Counted from the stretch's first letter, positions 22,476-31,584 are shown. The stretch: 64,000 nt of DNA from Methylonatrum kenyense (GCF_023195885.1 NZ_JALPKO010000002.1:124001-188000), one strand, 5' to 3'. The notes: generated by a model from the sequence alone, not told the origin. Program-made: numbers and translations.

Positions 22476-22490
22476 TGGCACGGTTACTGC
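22476..22490 (+). promoter_or_regulatory. Sigma-54 promoter of glnA
   Basis: TGGCACGGTTACTGC has the invariant GG and GC exactly 12 bp apart and differs from the TGGCAC-N5-TTGC consensus at one base. Transcription would start near 22502, 45 bp before the glnA ATG. Confidence 0.75.
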
Positions 22491-22546
22491 TTTACTTCGC
22501 ATCGACCGCGCCTGGCGCGACTATTTTTCATGACCGGGAGGTAAGC

Positions 22547-23962
22547 ATGGCTCGCACCGCAGCTGACATTCTGAAGTACATCAAGGAAGAGAAGATCAAG
22601 TATGTCGATCTTCGCTTCACCGACACCAAGGGCAAGGAACAGCATGTCACCCTGCCGACCTCCGGCATCGAGGAAGACACTTTCGAAGAAGGCAAGATGT
22701 TCGATGGCTCCTCCATTGCCGGCTGGAAGGGGATCAACGATTCCGACATGATCCTGATGCCGGATCCGGACAGCGCCGTGCTCGACCCCTTCTTCGACGA
22801 ACCGACGCTGAACATGACCTGCGACATCATCGAGCCGAACACCATGCAGGGCTACGAGCGTGATCCGCGCTCCATCGCCAAGCGCGCCGAGGCTTACCTG
22901 CAGTCCACCGGTCTGGGCGACACCGCGTTTTTTGGCCCGGAGAACGAATTCTTCGTGTTCGACGACGTGCGCTGGGGCGCGGATATCGGCGGCAGCTTCT
23001 ACAAGATCGATTCGGAAGAGGCCGGCTGGAACTCGGAGCGGGTCTATGCCGACGGCAATATGGGACACCGTCCGGGCGTCAAGGGGGGGTATTTCCCGGT
23101 TCCGCCTGTCGACTCGCTGCATGACCTGCGCGCCGCCATGTGCGAAGCGATGGAAGAACTTGGCCTCAAGGTTGAGGTGCACCACCACGAGGTGGCTACC
23201 GCCGGTCAGTGCGAAATCGGGGTCGAATTCAACACCCTGGTGAAGAAGGCCGACGAGGTGCAGAAGCTGAAGTACGCGGTGCACAATGTGGCCGCCGCCT
23301 ACGGCAAGACCGCCACCTTCATGCCCAAGCCTCTGGTCGGCGACAACGGTTCCGGCATGCATGTGCACCAGTCCATTTCCAAGGGCGGCGAGAACCAGTT
23401 CACCGGCGACCAGTACGGCGGTTTGAGCGAGACGGCGCTGTACTACATCGGCGGCATCATCAAGCACGCACGGGCAATCAACGCCTTCGCCAATGCCTCC
23501 ACCAACAGCTACAAGCGGCTGGTGCCAGGCTTCGAGGCGCCGGTGCTGCTGGCCTATTCGGCCCGTAACCGTTCCGCCTCGATCCGGATTCCGTGGATCT
23601 CCAACCCGAAGGCGCGGCGCATCGAAGTGCGCTTCCCGGATTCCACCGCGAACCCGTACTTCGCCTTCGCCTCGATGCTGATGGCGGGTCTCGACGGCAT
23701 CCAGAACAAGATCCATCCGGGCGATGCGATGGACAAGGATCTGTACGACCTGCCGCCGGAGGAGGAGAAGGACATTCCGAAGGTTGCCTTCGATCTGGAG
23801 GAGGCACTCCAGGCGCTGGACCAGGACCGCGAGTTCCTCAAGGCAGGCGGCGTGTTCACCGACGACGTGATCGATGCCTACATCGAACTGAAGATGGAAG
23901 AGGTCACACGCCTGCGGATGACCACCCATCCGGTGGAATTCGATTTGTACTACAGCGCCTGA
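22547..23962 (+). CDS. glnA: Glutamine synthetase, type I
   Basis: GlnA joins ammonia to glutamate using ATP. The 471-residue protein starts [26 protein letters not shown] after a GGGAGGT ribosome binding site. An upstream in-frame ATG at 22454 would include the sigma-54 promoter and is rejected. Signatures seen are [56 protein letters not shown] and [10 protein letters not shown]. Tyr400 in DLYDLPPEE is the adenylylation site, so control by GlnE is expected. The upstream NtrC sites and sigma-54 promoter, and glnL-glnG downstream, make this the nitrogen-regulation hub. Confidence 0.98.
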   Translation: MARTAADILKYIKEEKIKYVDLRFTDTKGKEQHVTLPTSGIEEDTFEEGKMFDGSSIAGWKGINDSDMILMPDPDSAVLDPFFDEPTLNMTCDIIEPNTMQGYERDPRSIAKRAEAYLQSTGLGDTAFFGPENEFFVFDDVRWGADIGGSFYKIDSEEAGWNSERVYADGNMGHRPGVKGGYFPVPPVDSLHDLRAAMCEAMEELGLKVEVHHHEVATAGQCEIGVEFNTLVKKADEVQKLKYAVHNVAAAYGKTATFMPKPLVGDNGSGMHVHQSISKGGENQFTGDQYGGLSETALYYIGGIIKHARAINAFANASTNSYKRLVPGFEAPVLLAYSARNRSASIRIPWISNPKARRIEVRFPDSTANPYFAFASMLMAGLDGIQNKIHPGDAMDKDLYDLPPEEEKDIPKVAFDLEEALQALDQDREFLKAGGVFTDDVIDAYIELKMEEVTRLRMTTHPVEFDLYYSA

Positions 23963-23987
23963 TCGGGTCTGCAGTCAGTGTGAATCC

Positions 23988-24012
23988 GAAAGGGGCCTGC
24001 GGGGCCCCTTTC
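23988..24012 (+). terminator. Intrinsic terminator of glnA
   Basis: GAAAGGGGCC (23988-23997) pairs perfectly with GGCCCCTTTC (24003-24012) across a 5-base loop, followed by TTGTT. It lies 25 bp after the glnA stop and would separate glnA from the downstream DUF4124-glnL-glnG genes. Confidence 0.8.
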
Positions 24013-24089
24013 TTGTTGGCGCCGCCGGGCACGCCGGCAGGCGTTACCCGGCGTTGTGAACCGTGGCCGCCGGCGCTAGTCTCAGGGAC

Positions 24090-24662
24090 ATGAGAATCCT
24101 GCTCTCCATCCTCGCATTGAGCCTTGCCGTAACCTTGTCGACGGGGGCCACGATTTATCGCTATGTGGATCAGGACGGCAACGTCAGCTTTAGTGACCAG
24201 CCTTCCGAGGGTGCGGAGCGGATCGAGATCGAGGGTTCTTCCACCTACACGTCTCCGCCACGGTCGCCGCGTCGCGAGCGGCCGGAACAGCCGATCGAGG
24301 AGGAAGCCGCTCCCGGCTATGAGCTGGTGCAGATACTGAGTCCGGCGGACCAGGGCACGGTGCGCGACAACGAGGGTCGTGTGACCGTCCGTGCCGAAAC
24401 CCGACCACCGCTGCGCGATGGTCACACGCTGGCGTTGTTACTGAACGGTGATGCCCACGGTGAACCCCAACGTGGCTACAGTTTCGAACTCACCGATATC
24501 CACCGCGGCGAACATACGGTGCAGCTGGTTGTGGTCGATGCCGACGGTCAAGCGGTGGCCGAATCGACTCCACATGTGTTCTACATGCACCAGGCATCGC
24601 AGCTATTCCCGCAGCGCCAGGGTCCAGCCGGCACCGGCATCACCCCGGGCCCGGCGCAGTAA
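24090..24662 (+). CDS. DUF4124-domain periplasmic protein
   Basis: This 190-residue protein starts MRILLSILALSLAVTLSTGA, a clear signal peptide, and continues with TIYRYVDQDGNVSFSDQPSEGAERIEI, the DUF4124 motif. A proline- and charge-rich linker (about 50-75) leads to a region with LSPADQGTVRDNEGRVTVRAE and HTVQLVVVDADGQ that looks like a small beta-sandwich. It is exported, but its job is unknown. The ATG at 24090 is preferred over an earlier TTG-type start because it opens directly on the signal peptide. A DUF4124 gene between glnA and glnL is a recurrent arrangement in related bacteria. Confidence 0.85.
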   Translation: MRILLSILALSLAVTLSTGATIYRYVDQDGNVSFSDQPSEGAERIEIEGSSTYTSPPRSPRRERPEQPIEEEAAPGYELVQILSPADQGTVRDNEGRVTVRAETRPPLRDGHTLALLLNGDAHGEPQRGYSFELTDIHRGEHTVQLVVVDADGQAVAESTPHVFYMHQASQLFPQRQGPAGTGITPGPAQ

Positions 24663-24674
24663 GCGGGCCGCGCG

Positions 24675-24691
24675 CGCACCATAATGGTGCG
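24675..24691. promoter_or_regulatory. NtrC-binding site upstream of glnL
   Basis: CGCACCATAATGGTGCG is a perfect 17-bp palindrome matching the strongest NtrC consensus. In E. coli an NtrC site at glnLp represses glnLG. Here the site lies 159 bp before glnL. A sigma-54-like TGGTGCATTTCTTGC at 24823-24837 lies downstream but ends only 12 bp before the glnL ATG. Confidence 0.8.
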
Positions 24692-24849
24692 ATGTTGAAT
24701 CACGCTGTATCCTCCAGGGTGCCTGCGGGACATGCCGGCGCACCATGTTGATCCCTGCCGGTTCCCGGCGCAGCGTGCCATGACCCCACGATAGCCGGCT
24801 TGGCGCCGGCGTCCCGCAAGCATGGTGCATTTCTTGCTAGACCCACTGC

Positions 24850-25920
24850 ATGATGACCATTGCCGATGACCCGGGCCTGAACAGCCGCTTGCTGGAAAAC
24901 ATGCAAACCGCATTGATACTCCTTGACCAGGAGTCGCGGGTTCGCTTCATCAATCCGGCAGCGCAGGCCTTGTTCGCGGTCAGCGCGCGCCAGGTTCAGG
25001 GACACCGGCTTTATCCCGCCTCACCGGGAGGGCGGGTCCTCGAACGCTTGGCTGAGGAAGCCATGCACCATGGTGAGGCATTCACCCAGCGGGAAGTCCG
25101 TGTCGAGGTTTCGGGTAGCCATCACATCACGGTCGATGTCGCCGCGATTCCGATCTCGGAATGCGAGCTCCTGCTGGAGCTTTCCCAACTGGACCGGCGC
25201 CTGCGGATTACCCGGGAACAATCCCTGATCAACCAGAACCAGGCGACTCGTCATCTATTGCGTGGGCTGGCCCATGAGATCAAGAACCCGCTGGGTGGAT
25301 TGCGCGGTGCGGCCCAGTTGCTGGAGCGGGAACTGAAGGCACCGGATCTGCGGGAATACACCCAGGTCATCATCGAAGAGGCGGATCGGCTGCGTACGCT
25401 TGTCAATGGCCTGCTGGGACCGAATTCGCCGCCGAACAAGCGCGAAGTCAACGTCCACGAGGTGCTGGAACGGGTTCGGCAGCTGGTTGACGCCGAGGCA
25501 CCCGAGGGCGTCGGCCTGGTTCGCGATTACGATCCGTCCATCCCGAGTCTGATCGGCGAACCCAACCAATTGATTCAGGCGGTGCTGAATATCGTGCGCA
25601 ACGCGCTGCAGGCGGTGGGCGAGGTTGGCCGCATCACCTTGCGAACCCGTTCCCAGCGTCAATTCACGATTGCCGATGTCCCGCACAAGCTGGTGGCCCG
25701 GATTGACATCGAGGACACCGGGCCGGGCATTCCACCCGAGATGATGGAACGCATTTTCTATCCGATGGTGACGTCGCGTGCCAAGGGTAGTGGCCTGGGC
25801 CTGTCCATCGCGCAAACCCTGATACACCAGCATGGCGGCCTGATTGAATGCTGGAGCGAACCCGGCCAGACCCTGTTCACGATCTGGCTGCCTCTGGAGA
25901 GCACGACCAATGGTGAATAA
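24850..25920 (+). CDS. glnL: Nitrogen-regulation sensor kinase NtrB (GlnL)
   Basis: NtrB senses nitrogen status through the PII protein and phosphorylates or dephosphorylates NtrC. The 356-residue protein has an N-terminal PAS domain (about 10-120), an H box with the phospho-acceptor His142 (GLAHEIKNPLGGLRGAAQLLE), and an HATPase domain with NQLIQAVLNIVRNALQAV, DTGPGIPPE and GSGLGLSIAQTLI. There is no membrane segment, as expected for a cytosolic sensor. The last 11 bp overlap glnG. Confidence 0.96.
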   Translation: MMTIADDPGLNSRLLENMQTALILLDQESRVRFINPAAQALFAVSARQVQGHRLYPASPGGRVLERLAEEAMHHGEAFTQREVRVEVSGSHHITVDVAAIPISECELLLELSQLDRRLRITREQSLINQNQATRHLLRGLAHEIKNPLGGLRGAAQLLERELKAPDLREYTQVIIEEADRLRTLVNGLLGPNSPPNKREVNVHEVLERVRQLVDAEAPEGVGLVRDYDPSIPSLIGEPNQLIQAVLNIVRNALQAVGEVGRITLRTRSQRQFTIADVPHKLVARIDIEDTGPGIPPEMMERIFYPMVTSRAKGSGLGLSIAQTLIHQHGGLIECWSEPGQTLFTIWLPLESTTNGE

Positions 25921-27310
25921 GGAAGAAATCTGGGTCGTCGATGACGACCGCTCGATTCGCTGGGTCCTGGAAAAGGCGATTGAACAGGAAGGGCTGTCGG
26001 TGCGGACCTTTGAATCCGGCGATGCGGCCCTGTCCGCTATGCCCCGGCGCCAGCCCGCGGTACTCATCACCGATATCCGGATGCCGGGTATCGATGGCCT
26101 GGAACTGCTGTCGCAGATCCACGAGCGCTGGCCGGACCTGCCGGTGATCGTGATCACCGCGCATTCGGATCTGGATGCAGCGGTTTCCGCTTACCAGGGT
26201 GGTGCCTTTGAGTACCTGCCCAAGCCGTTCGACGTCGATGATGCCGTCGGATTGGTGCGGCGGGCACTGGAGACGCGCAACTGGGATCAGGTTGTCGAAC
26301 CGCAGGATGACGAGAAGGTGCCGGAGATCATCGGTGAGGCACCCGCCATGCAGGAGGTCTTCCGTGCCATTGGCCGCCTGTCCAGCTCCAATATCAATGT
26401 GCTCATCAACGGCGAATCCGGTAGCGGCAAGGAACTGGTGGCGCGCGCCCTGCATCGCCACAGCCCCCGTCGGGAGAAGCCGTTCATCGCCCTGAACATG
26501 GCCGCGATACCGCGCGACCTGATGGAATCGGAGCTGTTCGGCCACGAAAAGGGCGCCTTCACTGGTGCCCAGCAAAGCCGTCAGGGCCGGTTCGAACAGG
26601 CCAACGGCGGTACCTTGTTCCTGGACGAGATCGGCGACATGCCCCCCGAATTGCAAACCCGTCTCCTGCGGGTCCTTGCCGAGGGACAGTTCTATCGCGT
26701 CGGCGGCCACACCGCGGTTACCGTGGACGTGCGCATCATTGCCGCCACCCACCAGGACCTGGAACGCCGCGTTGCCGAGGGCCATTTCCGCGAGGACCTG
26801 TTCCATCGCCTGAACGTGATCCGCATTCACTTGCCGGCACTCAGGGAGCGGCGCGAGGACATTCCGCGCCTTGCGCGCTACTTTCTGGCCCAGGCCGCCG
26901 AGGAACTCGGCGGCGAACCAAAGCAGCTCCGCGAGGAAGTGGGCCGATACCTGATGGGTTTGAGCTGGCCCGGCAACGTGCGCCAGCTCGAGAACACCTG
27001 CCGCTGGCTCACCGTGATGGCCAACGGCAAGGAAATTCACATAAGCGACCTGCCGGCGGAATTGCGGCAGGACGGGCAGTCGGCGTCCAGCGGCGAAGAC
27101 TGGGAAGACGCCCTCGCGGTCTGGGCGGAACGCGCCCTGGCGCGGGGTGAGCACGGCCTGCTCGAGACCGCCCTGCCGGGTTTCGAGCGGATCATGATCA
27201 AGGTCGCGATTCGCGCCACCGGAGGCCGGCGACAGGATGCCGCCCGCCTGCTTGGCTGGGGCCGCAATACCCTGACCCGCAAGATCAAGGAGCTGAACCT
27301 CGATTGTTAG
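25910..27310 (+). CDS. glnG: Nitrogen-regulation response regulator NtrC (GlnG)
   Basis: NtrC is the sigma-54 activator of nitrogen-assimilation genes. The 466-residue protein has a receiver domain with the phosphorylated Asp55 ([11 protein letters not shown]), a AAA+ domain with GESGSGKE (Walker A), GAFTGA (the sigma-54 contact loop) and LDEIGDMP, and a Fis-type helix-turn-helix at the C-terminus ([22 protein letters not shown]). The start is the ATG overlapping the glnL stop. The NtrC sites before glnA and glnL suggest control of its own operon. Confidence 0.97.
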   Translation: MVNKEEIWVVDDDRSIRWVLEKAIEQEGLSVRTFESGDAALSAMPRRQPAVLITDIRMPGIDGLELLSQIHERWPDLPVIVITAHSDLDAAVSAYQGGAFEYLPKPFDVDDAVGLVRRALETRNWDQVVEPQDDEKVPEIIGEAPAMQEVFRAIGRLSSSNINVLINGESGSGKELVARALHRHSPRREKPFIALNMAAIPRDLMESELFGHEKGAFTGAQQSRQGRFEQANGGTLFLDEIGDMPPELQTRLLRVLAEGQFYRVGGHTAVTVDVRIIAATHQDLERRVAEGHFREDLFHRLNVIRIHLPALRERREDIPRLARYFLAQAAEELGGEPKQLREEVGRYLMGLSWPGNVRQLENTCRWLTVMANGKEIHISDLPAELRQDGQSASSGEDWEDALAVWAERALARGEHGLLETALPGFERIMIKVAIRATGGRRQDAARLLGWGRNTLTRKIKELNLDC

Positions 27311-27338
27311 GCGAGCGCCGCATGTTCAGGGTGCCGCG

Positions 27339-27358
27339 GTCCCGGGCCGGCCCGGGAC
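27339..27358. terminator. GC palindrome between convergent genes, possible terminator
   Basis: GTCCCGGG and CCCGGGAC flank CCGG to make a perfect 20-bp palindrome just after glnG and before the end of the convergent gene at 27384. No clear T tract follows, so termination is plausible but not certain. Confidence 0.45.
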
Positions 27359-27383
27359 AACGGGAATGTCCGCGCGACCCGGC

Positions 27384-27911
27384 TCAGAACGACAGGCTGA
27401 GCCCCGTCTCAAACAGCGGTATGTAGTCCCGCCTCACCCGGGTATCGTCATCCGCAGTGTATGGCTCCAGATAGGCAGCACCAAGCCCGATGTGCGTACG
27501 CAGGCGCCCGCTGATGAACTGATAGCCGAGCGTGCCGCCGAAGCCGAGCCGCTGGTAGGCTTTGCGATCGCCATCCTCGCGGCGCGTGTCGACCTCCAAC
27601 GTGCCGATCACGCCGCCCGCATACCAGCTGCTTTCCAGACCGCCGCCGCCGGAGAAAAGCCGGAAACCGCCGACAAAGCCGGTCTGCCGGCCGCGCTCGA
27701 AGCTGGCGCTGCCGGGCACGTCCAGGTGGTAGCCCACCATCACCCAGATGCTGCCAACCGGATTGGCCAGCTCCAGCTGGGCGCCGAGCACGTCATTGAC
27801 CACGCCGACCCCGGCGTAACCGCGTTCCGGGTACGGTCCGCGTTCAAATCCGTGCGCGGCGCCGGACGCCAGTGCCGCTGCCAGCACCAGCGTCAGTCCC
27901 CAGCGCGGCAT
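27384..27911 (-). CDS. Putative outer-membrane beta-barrel protein
   Basis: The 175-residue protein starts with a signal peptide (MPRWGLTLVLAAALASGAAHG). It continues with alternating, glycine- and aromatic-rich strands such as GSIWVMVGYHLDVPG, SSWYAGGVIGTLEV, LGFGGTLGYQFISGRLRTHIGLGAAYLEPY, and ends FETGLSLSF with a terminal Phe, the usual signal for insertion by the Bam machinery. This pattern fits a small outer-membrane barrel, but I cannot assign a family. It begins 8 bp after the fabG-like gene, so the two are probably co-transcribed. Confidence 0.7.
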   Translation of the reverse strand: MPRWGLTLVLAAALASGAAHGFERGPYPERGYAGVGVVNDVLGAQLELANPVGSIWVMVGYHLDVPGSASFERGRQTGFVGGFRLFSGGGGLESSWYAGGVIGTLEVDTRREDGDRKAYQRLGFGGTLGYQFISGRLRTHIGLGAAYLEPYTADDDTRVRRDYIPLFETGLSLSF

Positions 27912-27919
27912 CGGACCTC

Positions 27920-28666
27920 CTACATGTAGACGCCACCGTTGACGTTGATCTGCTGGCCGGTGATGTAGTCGCCATCGGCCGCCAGGAAAACCACCGCCCG
28001 GGCGATTTCCTCGGGCTGGCCAAACCGACGCATCGGGATCTTGTCGAGGATTTTCTGCTGGATCTCGTCGGGCACCTTGGCCAGCATTTCGGTCAGCGTG
28101 AAACCGGGAGCAATGGCATTGACCGTGACGTTGTAACGGGCCACTTCCTGGGCAGCGCTCTTGGTGAAGGCGATGATGCCACCCTTGCTGGCGGAGTAGT
28201 TGGTCTGGCCGAAGTTGCCCGCTTGGCCGACAAAGGAACTGATGTTGATAATGCGACCGAACTTCCGTTCCATCATGCCGGGCATGGCCGCACTGACCGT
28301 GTAATAGACGCTGTTGAGATTGGTGTTGATCACGTCTTCCCAGTCGTCATCGGTCAGTTTTTTCAGCGTGCGGTCCCGGGTGATGCCGGCGTTGTTCACC
28401 AGAACGTCCACCTGGCCCCACTGGTCCTCAACCTGCTTTACCAGCCCGCGGGCCTCGTCCTTTTTGCTGATGTCGGCCTGCACGGCCATGGCATCCGTTC
28501 CAAGTGCCTTGAGTTCCTCCACGACCTTGTCGGCTTCGTTGCTGCCACTGCGGTAGTTGATGGCGACCCGGGCGCCAAGCCGCGCCAACTCCAGGGCAAT
28601 GGCACGTCCGATACCACGGGAGCCACCGGTGACGATGGCGGTCTTGTTATCCAGGCGTTCAGTCAT
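27920..28666 (-). CDS. SDR-family reductase: 3-oxoacyl-ACP or acetoacetyl-CoA reductase
   Basis: This 248-residue short-chain dehydrogenase has the NADPH motif TGGSRGIG at 13-20, NNAGITRD at 91-98, and the catalytic Ser143/144, Tyr157 and Lys161 (YSASKGG). It ends GQQINVNGGVYM. It could act as FabG in fatty-acid synthesis or as PhaB in polyhydroxybutyrate synthesis; the C-terminus leans to PhaB. No fab or pha genes are adjacent, so the choice cannot be made here. The ATG at 28666 has a strong AAGGAGG site; an in-frame start 11 codons upstream is rejected. Confidence 0.88.
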   Translation of the reverse strand: MTERLDNKTAIVTGGSRGIGRAIALELARLGARVAINYRSGSNEADKVVEELKALGTDAMAVQADISKKDEARGLVKQVEDQWGQVDVLVNNAGITRDRTLKKLTDDDWEDVINTNLNSVYYTVSAAMPGMMERKFGRIINISSFVGQAGNFGQTNYSASKGGIIAFTKSAAQEVARYNVTVNAIAPGFTLTEMLAKVPDEIQQKILDKIPMRRFGQPEEIARAVVFLAADGDYITGQQINVNGGVYM

Positions 28667-28756
28667 TGACGTTCCTCCTTGTGGGCTTGCGAGGGTCACA
28701 ACCCGTCTGTGCCGTCGTCTTGGTTATCCCGGAACCGATGCCGGTGCTTACAAGCT

Positions 28757-28774
28757 TAGATCAGTGTTTCCCTA
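28757..28774 (-). repeat. Fold-back repeat tip, copy F
   Basis: TAGATCAGTGTTTCCCTA matches the outer tip of the repeat family (reverse complement TAGGGAAACACTGATCTA). Only the tip is present. It lies in the 250-bp spacer between the divergent genes fabG-like and trmL; I see no other feature in that spacer. On the minus strand it follows an in-frame TAG of an unassigned short frame. Confidence 0.55.
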
Positions 28775-28916
28775 GCGGAATCCGATCAGCTTCTCCATAC
28801 ACTGAACAGCCGATGCCGACGACGCAAGCTGCGCTGCCGCATGGCGGGCTGGACCCGGCCGGGTCGACACCGCAAAATGCCGGGCCGCCCGAAGCCAAGC
28901 CGGAGCATCGACGCAC

Positions 28917-29384
28917 GTGCTGCATGTGCTGCTGTATCAGCCGGAGATTCCACCCAATACCGGCAATGTGATTCGACTCTGTGCCAACAGTGGGGCGAGT
29001 CTGCACCTGATCGAGCCACTGGGCTTCACGATGGAGGATCGCCAGTTGCGGCGGGCGGGGCTGGATTACCACGAATGGGCCCGGGTCAGGCGGCATCCGG
29101 ATCTGGCAACGGCGCTGGATGCGGTGCGTCCCGGCCGGGTCTTTGCCATGTCCACGCGGGGCAGGAAAAATGTGTTCTCGGGCCGGTTTGCGGTCGGCGA
29201 TGCGCTGCTGTTCGGTCCCGAAACCCGGGGTTTGCCGGAGACGGTGCTCAACGCCCTGCCGGCGGCCCAGGTCCTGCGTCTGCCAATGCGGCCGGGCAAT
29301 CGGAGCCTGAATCTGTCGAATGCGGTGGCGGTCTGTGTTTACGAGGCCTGGCGGCAATTGGACTTCGTCGGCGCCGCCGAGTAA
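28917..29384 (+). CDS. trmL: tRNA (cytidine/uridine-34-2'-O)-methyltransferase TrmL
   Basis: TrmL is a SPOUT-family enzyme that 2'-O-methylates the wobble base of tRNA-Leu. The 155-residue protein reads LHVLLYQPEIPPNTGNVIRLCANSG at the N-terminus, has FGPETRGLP, and has the trefoil-knot SAM site LRLPMRPGNRSLNLSNAVAVCVYEA. It begins with GTG at 28917, which matches the family start exactly. It ends 10 bp from the convergent gpsA. Confidence 0.94.
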   Translation: MLHVLLYQPEIPPNTGNVIRLCANSGASLHLIEPLGFTMEDRQLRRAGLDYHEWARVRRHPDLATALDAVRPGRVFAMSTRGRKNVFSGRFAVGDALLFGPETRGLPETVLNALPAAQVLRLPMRPGNRSLNLSNAVAVCVYEAWRQLDFVGAAE

Positions 29385-29394
29385 GTGCTGAAAA

Positions 29395-30414
29395 TCAGCC
29401 TGGGGCTAGCGGGCTTTCGCCGCGGGGTGCTCGCTGCATCAGGGCACGCACCGCCTCTGCTGGCTGCAAGCCCTGCACCATGATCCGGTAGACCTGGTCA
29501 CAGATCGGCATTTCCACGTCATGCCGCTGCGCCAACTTGCGAACCTCGCGGGCCGTGTACATGCCTTCAACCGTCTGGCCGATCTCGGCGACCGCCCGCT
29601 CCAGTGTTTGTCCCCGCCCCATGGCCAGGCCCACGCGTCGATTGCGCGACTGGTTGTCCGTGCAGGTGAGGATCAGGTCGCCCATGCCGGACAGTCCCAT
29701 GAAGGTCAGGGGATCTGCGTTCAGGCTGTCTCCGAGACGCGCCAGCTCGGTCAGCCCCCGCGTGATCAGTCCGGCGCGGGTGTTGGCACCAAGTTCCATC
29801 CCGTCGGCGATGCCGGTGGCAATCGCAAGCACGTTCTTTACCGCGCCGCCCAGCTCGACACCGATCATGTCGGAGCTGGAGTAAGGCCGGAAATCCTCGC
29901 TGTAGAAGCGCTCCACCATGTCGTCGGCAAAGTCCGGGTCCGTGGAGGCGATGGTCACGGCCGTGGGCTTGCGTGCCGCCACCTCGGCCGCAAAGCTGGG
30001 CCCGGACAGGACCGCCATCGGGTGGCCGGGGGCGTTTTCTTGCACCACGTCGTGCAGCAGTCCACCGCTGTCCGCATCCAGGCCCTTGGTCGCCCAGATC
30101 AGCCGCGCATCCGGCATCAGTATGGGCTGCAGCTGCTGCAGGATGTCGCGGAACGCCAGGCTCGGGACCACGATCAGGATATCGCGAACGCCGTTAATCG
30201 CCTGGCGTAGATCGTCGGTGGGCTCCAGCGTGTCGGGAAAGCGGACGCCGGGCAGGTAACGCCGGTTCTCCTGATCGCGTGCCAGCGTGTCCATATGCGA
30301 CGGCACGTGCCCCCAAAGCCGCACGGCGTTGCCGTTGCGCGCAAGCACCAGGGCGAGTGCCGTACCCCAGGATCCGGCGCCGAGCACTGCGATTGGCTGC
30401 TGCGTGGCGGTCAT
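29395..30414 (-). CDS. gpsA: Glycerol-3-phosphate dehydrogenase [NAD(P)+]
   Basis: GpsA reduces dihydroxyacetone phosphate to sn-glycerol 3-phosphate, the backbone for phospholipids. The 339-residue protein has the dinucleotide motif LGAGSWGTALA at 11-21, WATKGLD, SGPSFAAEVA, and the catalytic-lysine region GGAVKNVLAIATGIADGMELGANTRAGLITRGL. It lies 13 bp after secB in the common secB-gpsA arrangement. Confidence 0.96.
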   Translation of the reverse strand: MTATQQPIAVLGAGSWGTALALVLARNGNAVRLWGHVPSHMDTLARDQENRRYLPGVRFPDTLEPTDDLRQAINGVRDILIVVPSLAFRDILQQLQPILMPDARLIWATKGLDADSGGLLHDVVQENAPGHPMAVLSGPSFAAEVAARKPTAVTIASTDPDFADDMVERFYSEDFRPYSSSDMIGVELGGAVKNVLAIATGIADGMELGANTRAGLITRGLTELARLGDSLNADPLTFMGLSGMGDLILTCTDNQSRNRRVGLAMGRGQTLERAVAEIGQTVEGMYTAREVRKLAQRHDVEMPICDQVYRIMVQGLQPAEAVRALMQRAPRGESPLAPG

Positions 30415-30427
30415 GCGCTGAGGCCGC

Positions 30428-30940
30428 TCAGGACGGCTTGGCCTCGCTGTTGTCGGCGGCGGCCGATTCGGCCTGCTGCTGTTCGCGTCGCTTCTGCATA
30501 TACAGCGCCTCGAAATTCACAGGCCCCAGCAGCATTTGCGGGAAGCCACCCTTGGCCACCAGGTCAGCTACCGCCTCGCGGGCAAACGGGAACAGGTTGG
30601 TCGGGCAGTAGCTGGCCAGCACCGCCTCCAGTGTCTTGTCGTCGAAGCCGGAGACACCGAACACCCCGGCCTGATGCACCTCACAGAGGTATGCTGTCTT
30701 GTCCTCGACCTTGGCGGTCACGGTAACGCGCAGCACACACTCGTAGGTGTCGTCGGCCAGCCGCTTGGCTTCGGTTCCAAGATCCACATTGACCTGCGGT
30801 TTCCACTCGCCGCGGAAGATATCCGGCGCATTGGGTGCTTCCAGCGAGGCATCCCGCAGGTAGATCTTGTGGATGGCGAACTGCTGCTTGTTTTCTTCCT
30901 GGGCACCTGCTGCGGCACCGTTGCTCTGCTTTTCAGCCAT
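30428..30940 (-). CDS. secB: Protein-export chaperone SecB
   Basis: SecB keeps exported precursors unfolded and delivers them to SecA. The 170-residue protein contains FAIHKIYLRDASLEAPNAPDIF, YLCEVHQAGVFGVSGF and the signature CPTNLFPFAREAVADLVAKGGFPQMLLGPVNFEALY. Low-complexity tails (Ala/Gln/Ser rich) flank the core. In many relatives a glutaredoxin gene (grxC) sits between secB and the rhodanese; here only 54 bp separate them and grxC is absent. Confidence 0.96.
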   Translation of the reverse strand: MAEKQSNGAAAGAQEENKQQFAIHKIYLRDASLEAPNAPDIFRGEWKPQVNVDLGTEAKRLADDTYECVLRVTVTAKVEDKTAYLCEVHQAGVFGVSGFDDKTLEAVLASYCPTNLFPFAREAVADLVAKGGFPQMLLGPVNFEALYMQKRREQQQAESAAADNSEAKPS

Positions 30941-30994
30941 GCTGACTCCTTCGTCGCGGTGCGTCGTCGGCGTTTGCCGATCTGACGGACCAGT

Positions 30995-31408
30995 CTATTT
31001 ACGTTCGGTGGGAAAGCCCGCTCCGGTCCAGCCGTCATAGCCGCCCTTGAGCTGCATGACCTGCTCGAAGCCTTCCTGTTTCAGGGCCTTGCCTGCCTTG
31101 CCGGCGACCATCCCGTTGCCGCAGTAGACGATCACCGGTTTCTGCTTCTGCTTGTGCAGGCGCTTGTGTCGGGGTTCGAACTTGCCCTCCGGCATACTCA
31201 CCGCGCCGGGCAGATGACCCTTGTTGAACTCGGCCTCCGGCCGGACATCCACGAAAACGCCGTCCTGCTTGTTGTAGAGTCGGGTAGCCTCGGTGGCGTC
31301 CACCTGCCTGACGCCCTGGGCCACGCGTCCCAGTTCACTCATCATGATCCAGCCGATCACGGCGGCCAGTGCGGCGAACAGGATCCAGTTATTGGCAATG
31401 AATTCCAT
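30995..31408 (-). CDS. Membrane-anchored rhodanese-like protein (YibN type)
   Basis: This 137-residue protein has one N-terminal membrane helix (about 6-24, NNWILFAALAAVIGWIMM) and a rhodanese domain. The active-site loop is YCGNGMVAGKAG with catalytic Cys96, and FVDVRPEAEFNKGHLPGAVSMP is the first half of the fold. Such proteins are thought to carry sulfane sulfur or assist at the membrane; the exact role is unknown. The ATG at 31408 is chosen because the longer frame adds 53 residues unlike the family. It is the first gene of the rhodanese-secB-gpsA run. Confidence 0.88.
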   Translation of the reverse strand: MEFIANNWILFAALAAVIGWIMMSELGRVAQGVRQVDATEATRLYNKQDGVFVDVRPEAEFNKGHLPGAVSMPEGKFEPRHKRLHKQKQKPVIVYCGNGMVAGKAGKALKQEGFEQVMQLKGGYDGWTGAGFPTERK

Positions 31409-31584
31409 CAGTCGATCCAAGTGGTGTGCAAAAATTGCGCGGAGGTCGCTGCCGCATGGCGGTCGCGATGGCGATATCGGCACCGGAAGCAGCGCCGCGT
31501 GGCCCCGGCCGGGGGCCTGTGACAGCGGCATCGAAACCCCGGACGCCGATCCAGGCGAACTCGGCATTATACAGGGCGGTCACA

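Noticed and set aside
22484-23929. A 481-codon minus-strand frame opposite glnA
   Set aside because: It is the mirror of glnA codons; it has no family motif and its start lies in the glnA coding region.
28775-28800. A short gene ending in MEKLIGFR just before repeat tip F
   Set aside because: The eight-codon frame has no ribosome site, and extending it upstream gives no recognisable protein; a remnant cannot be excluded.
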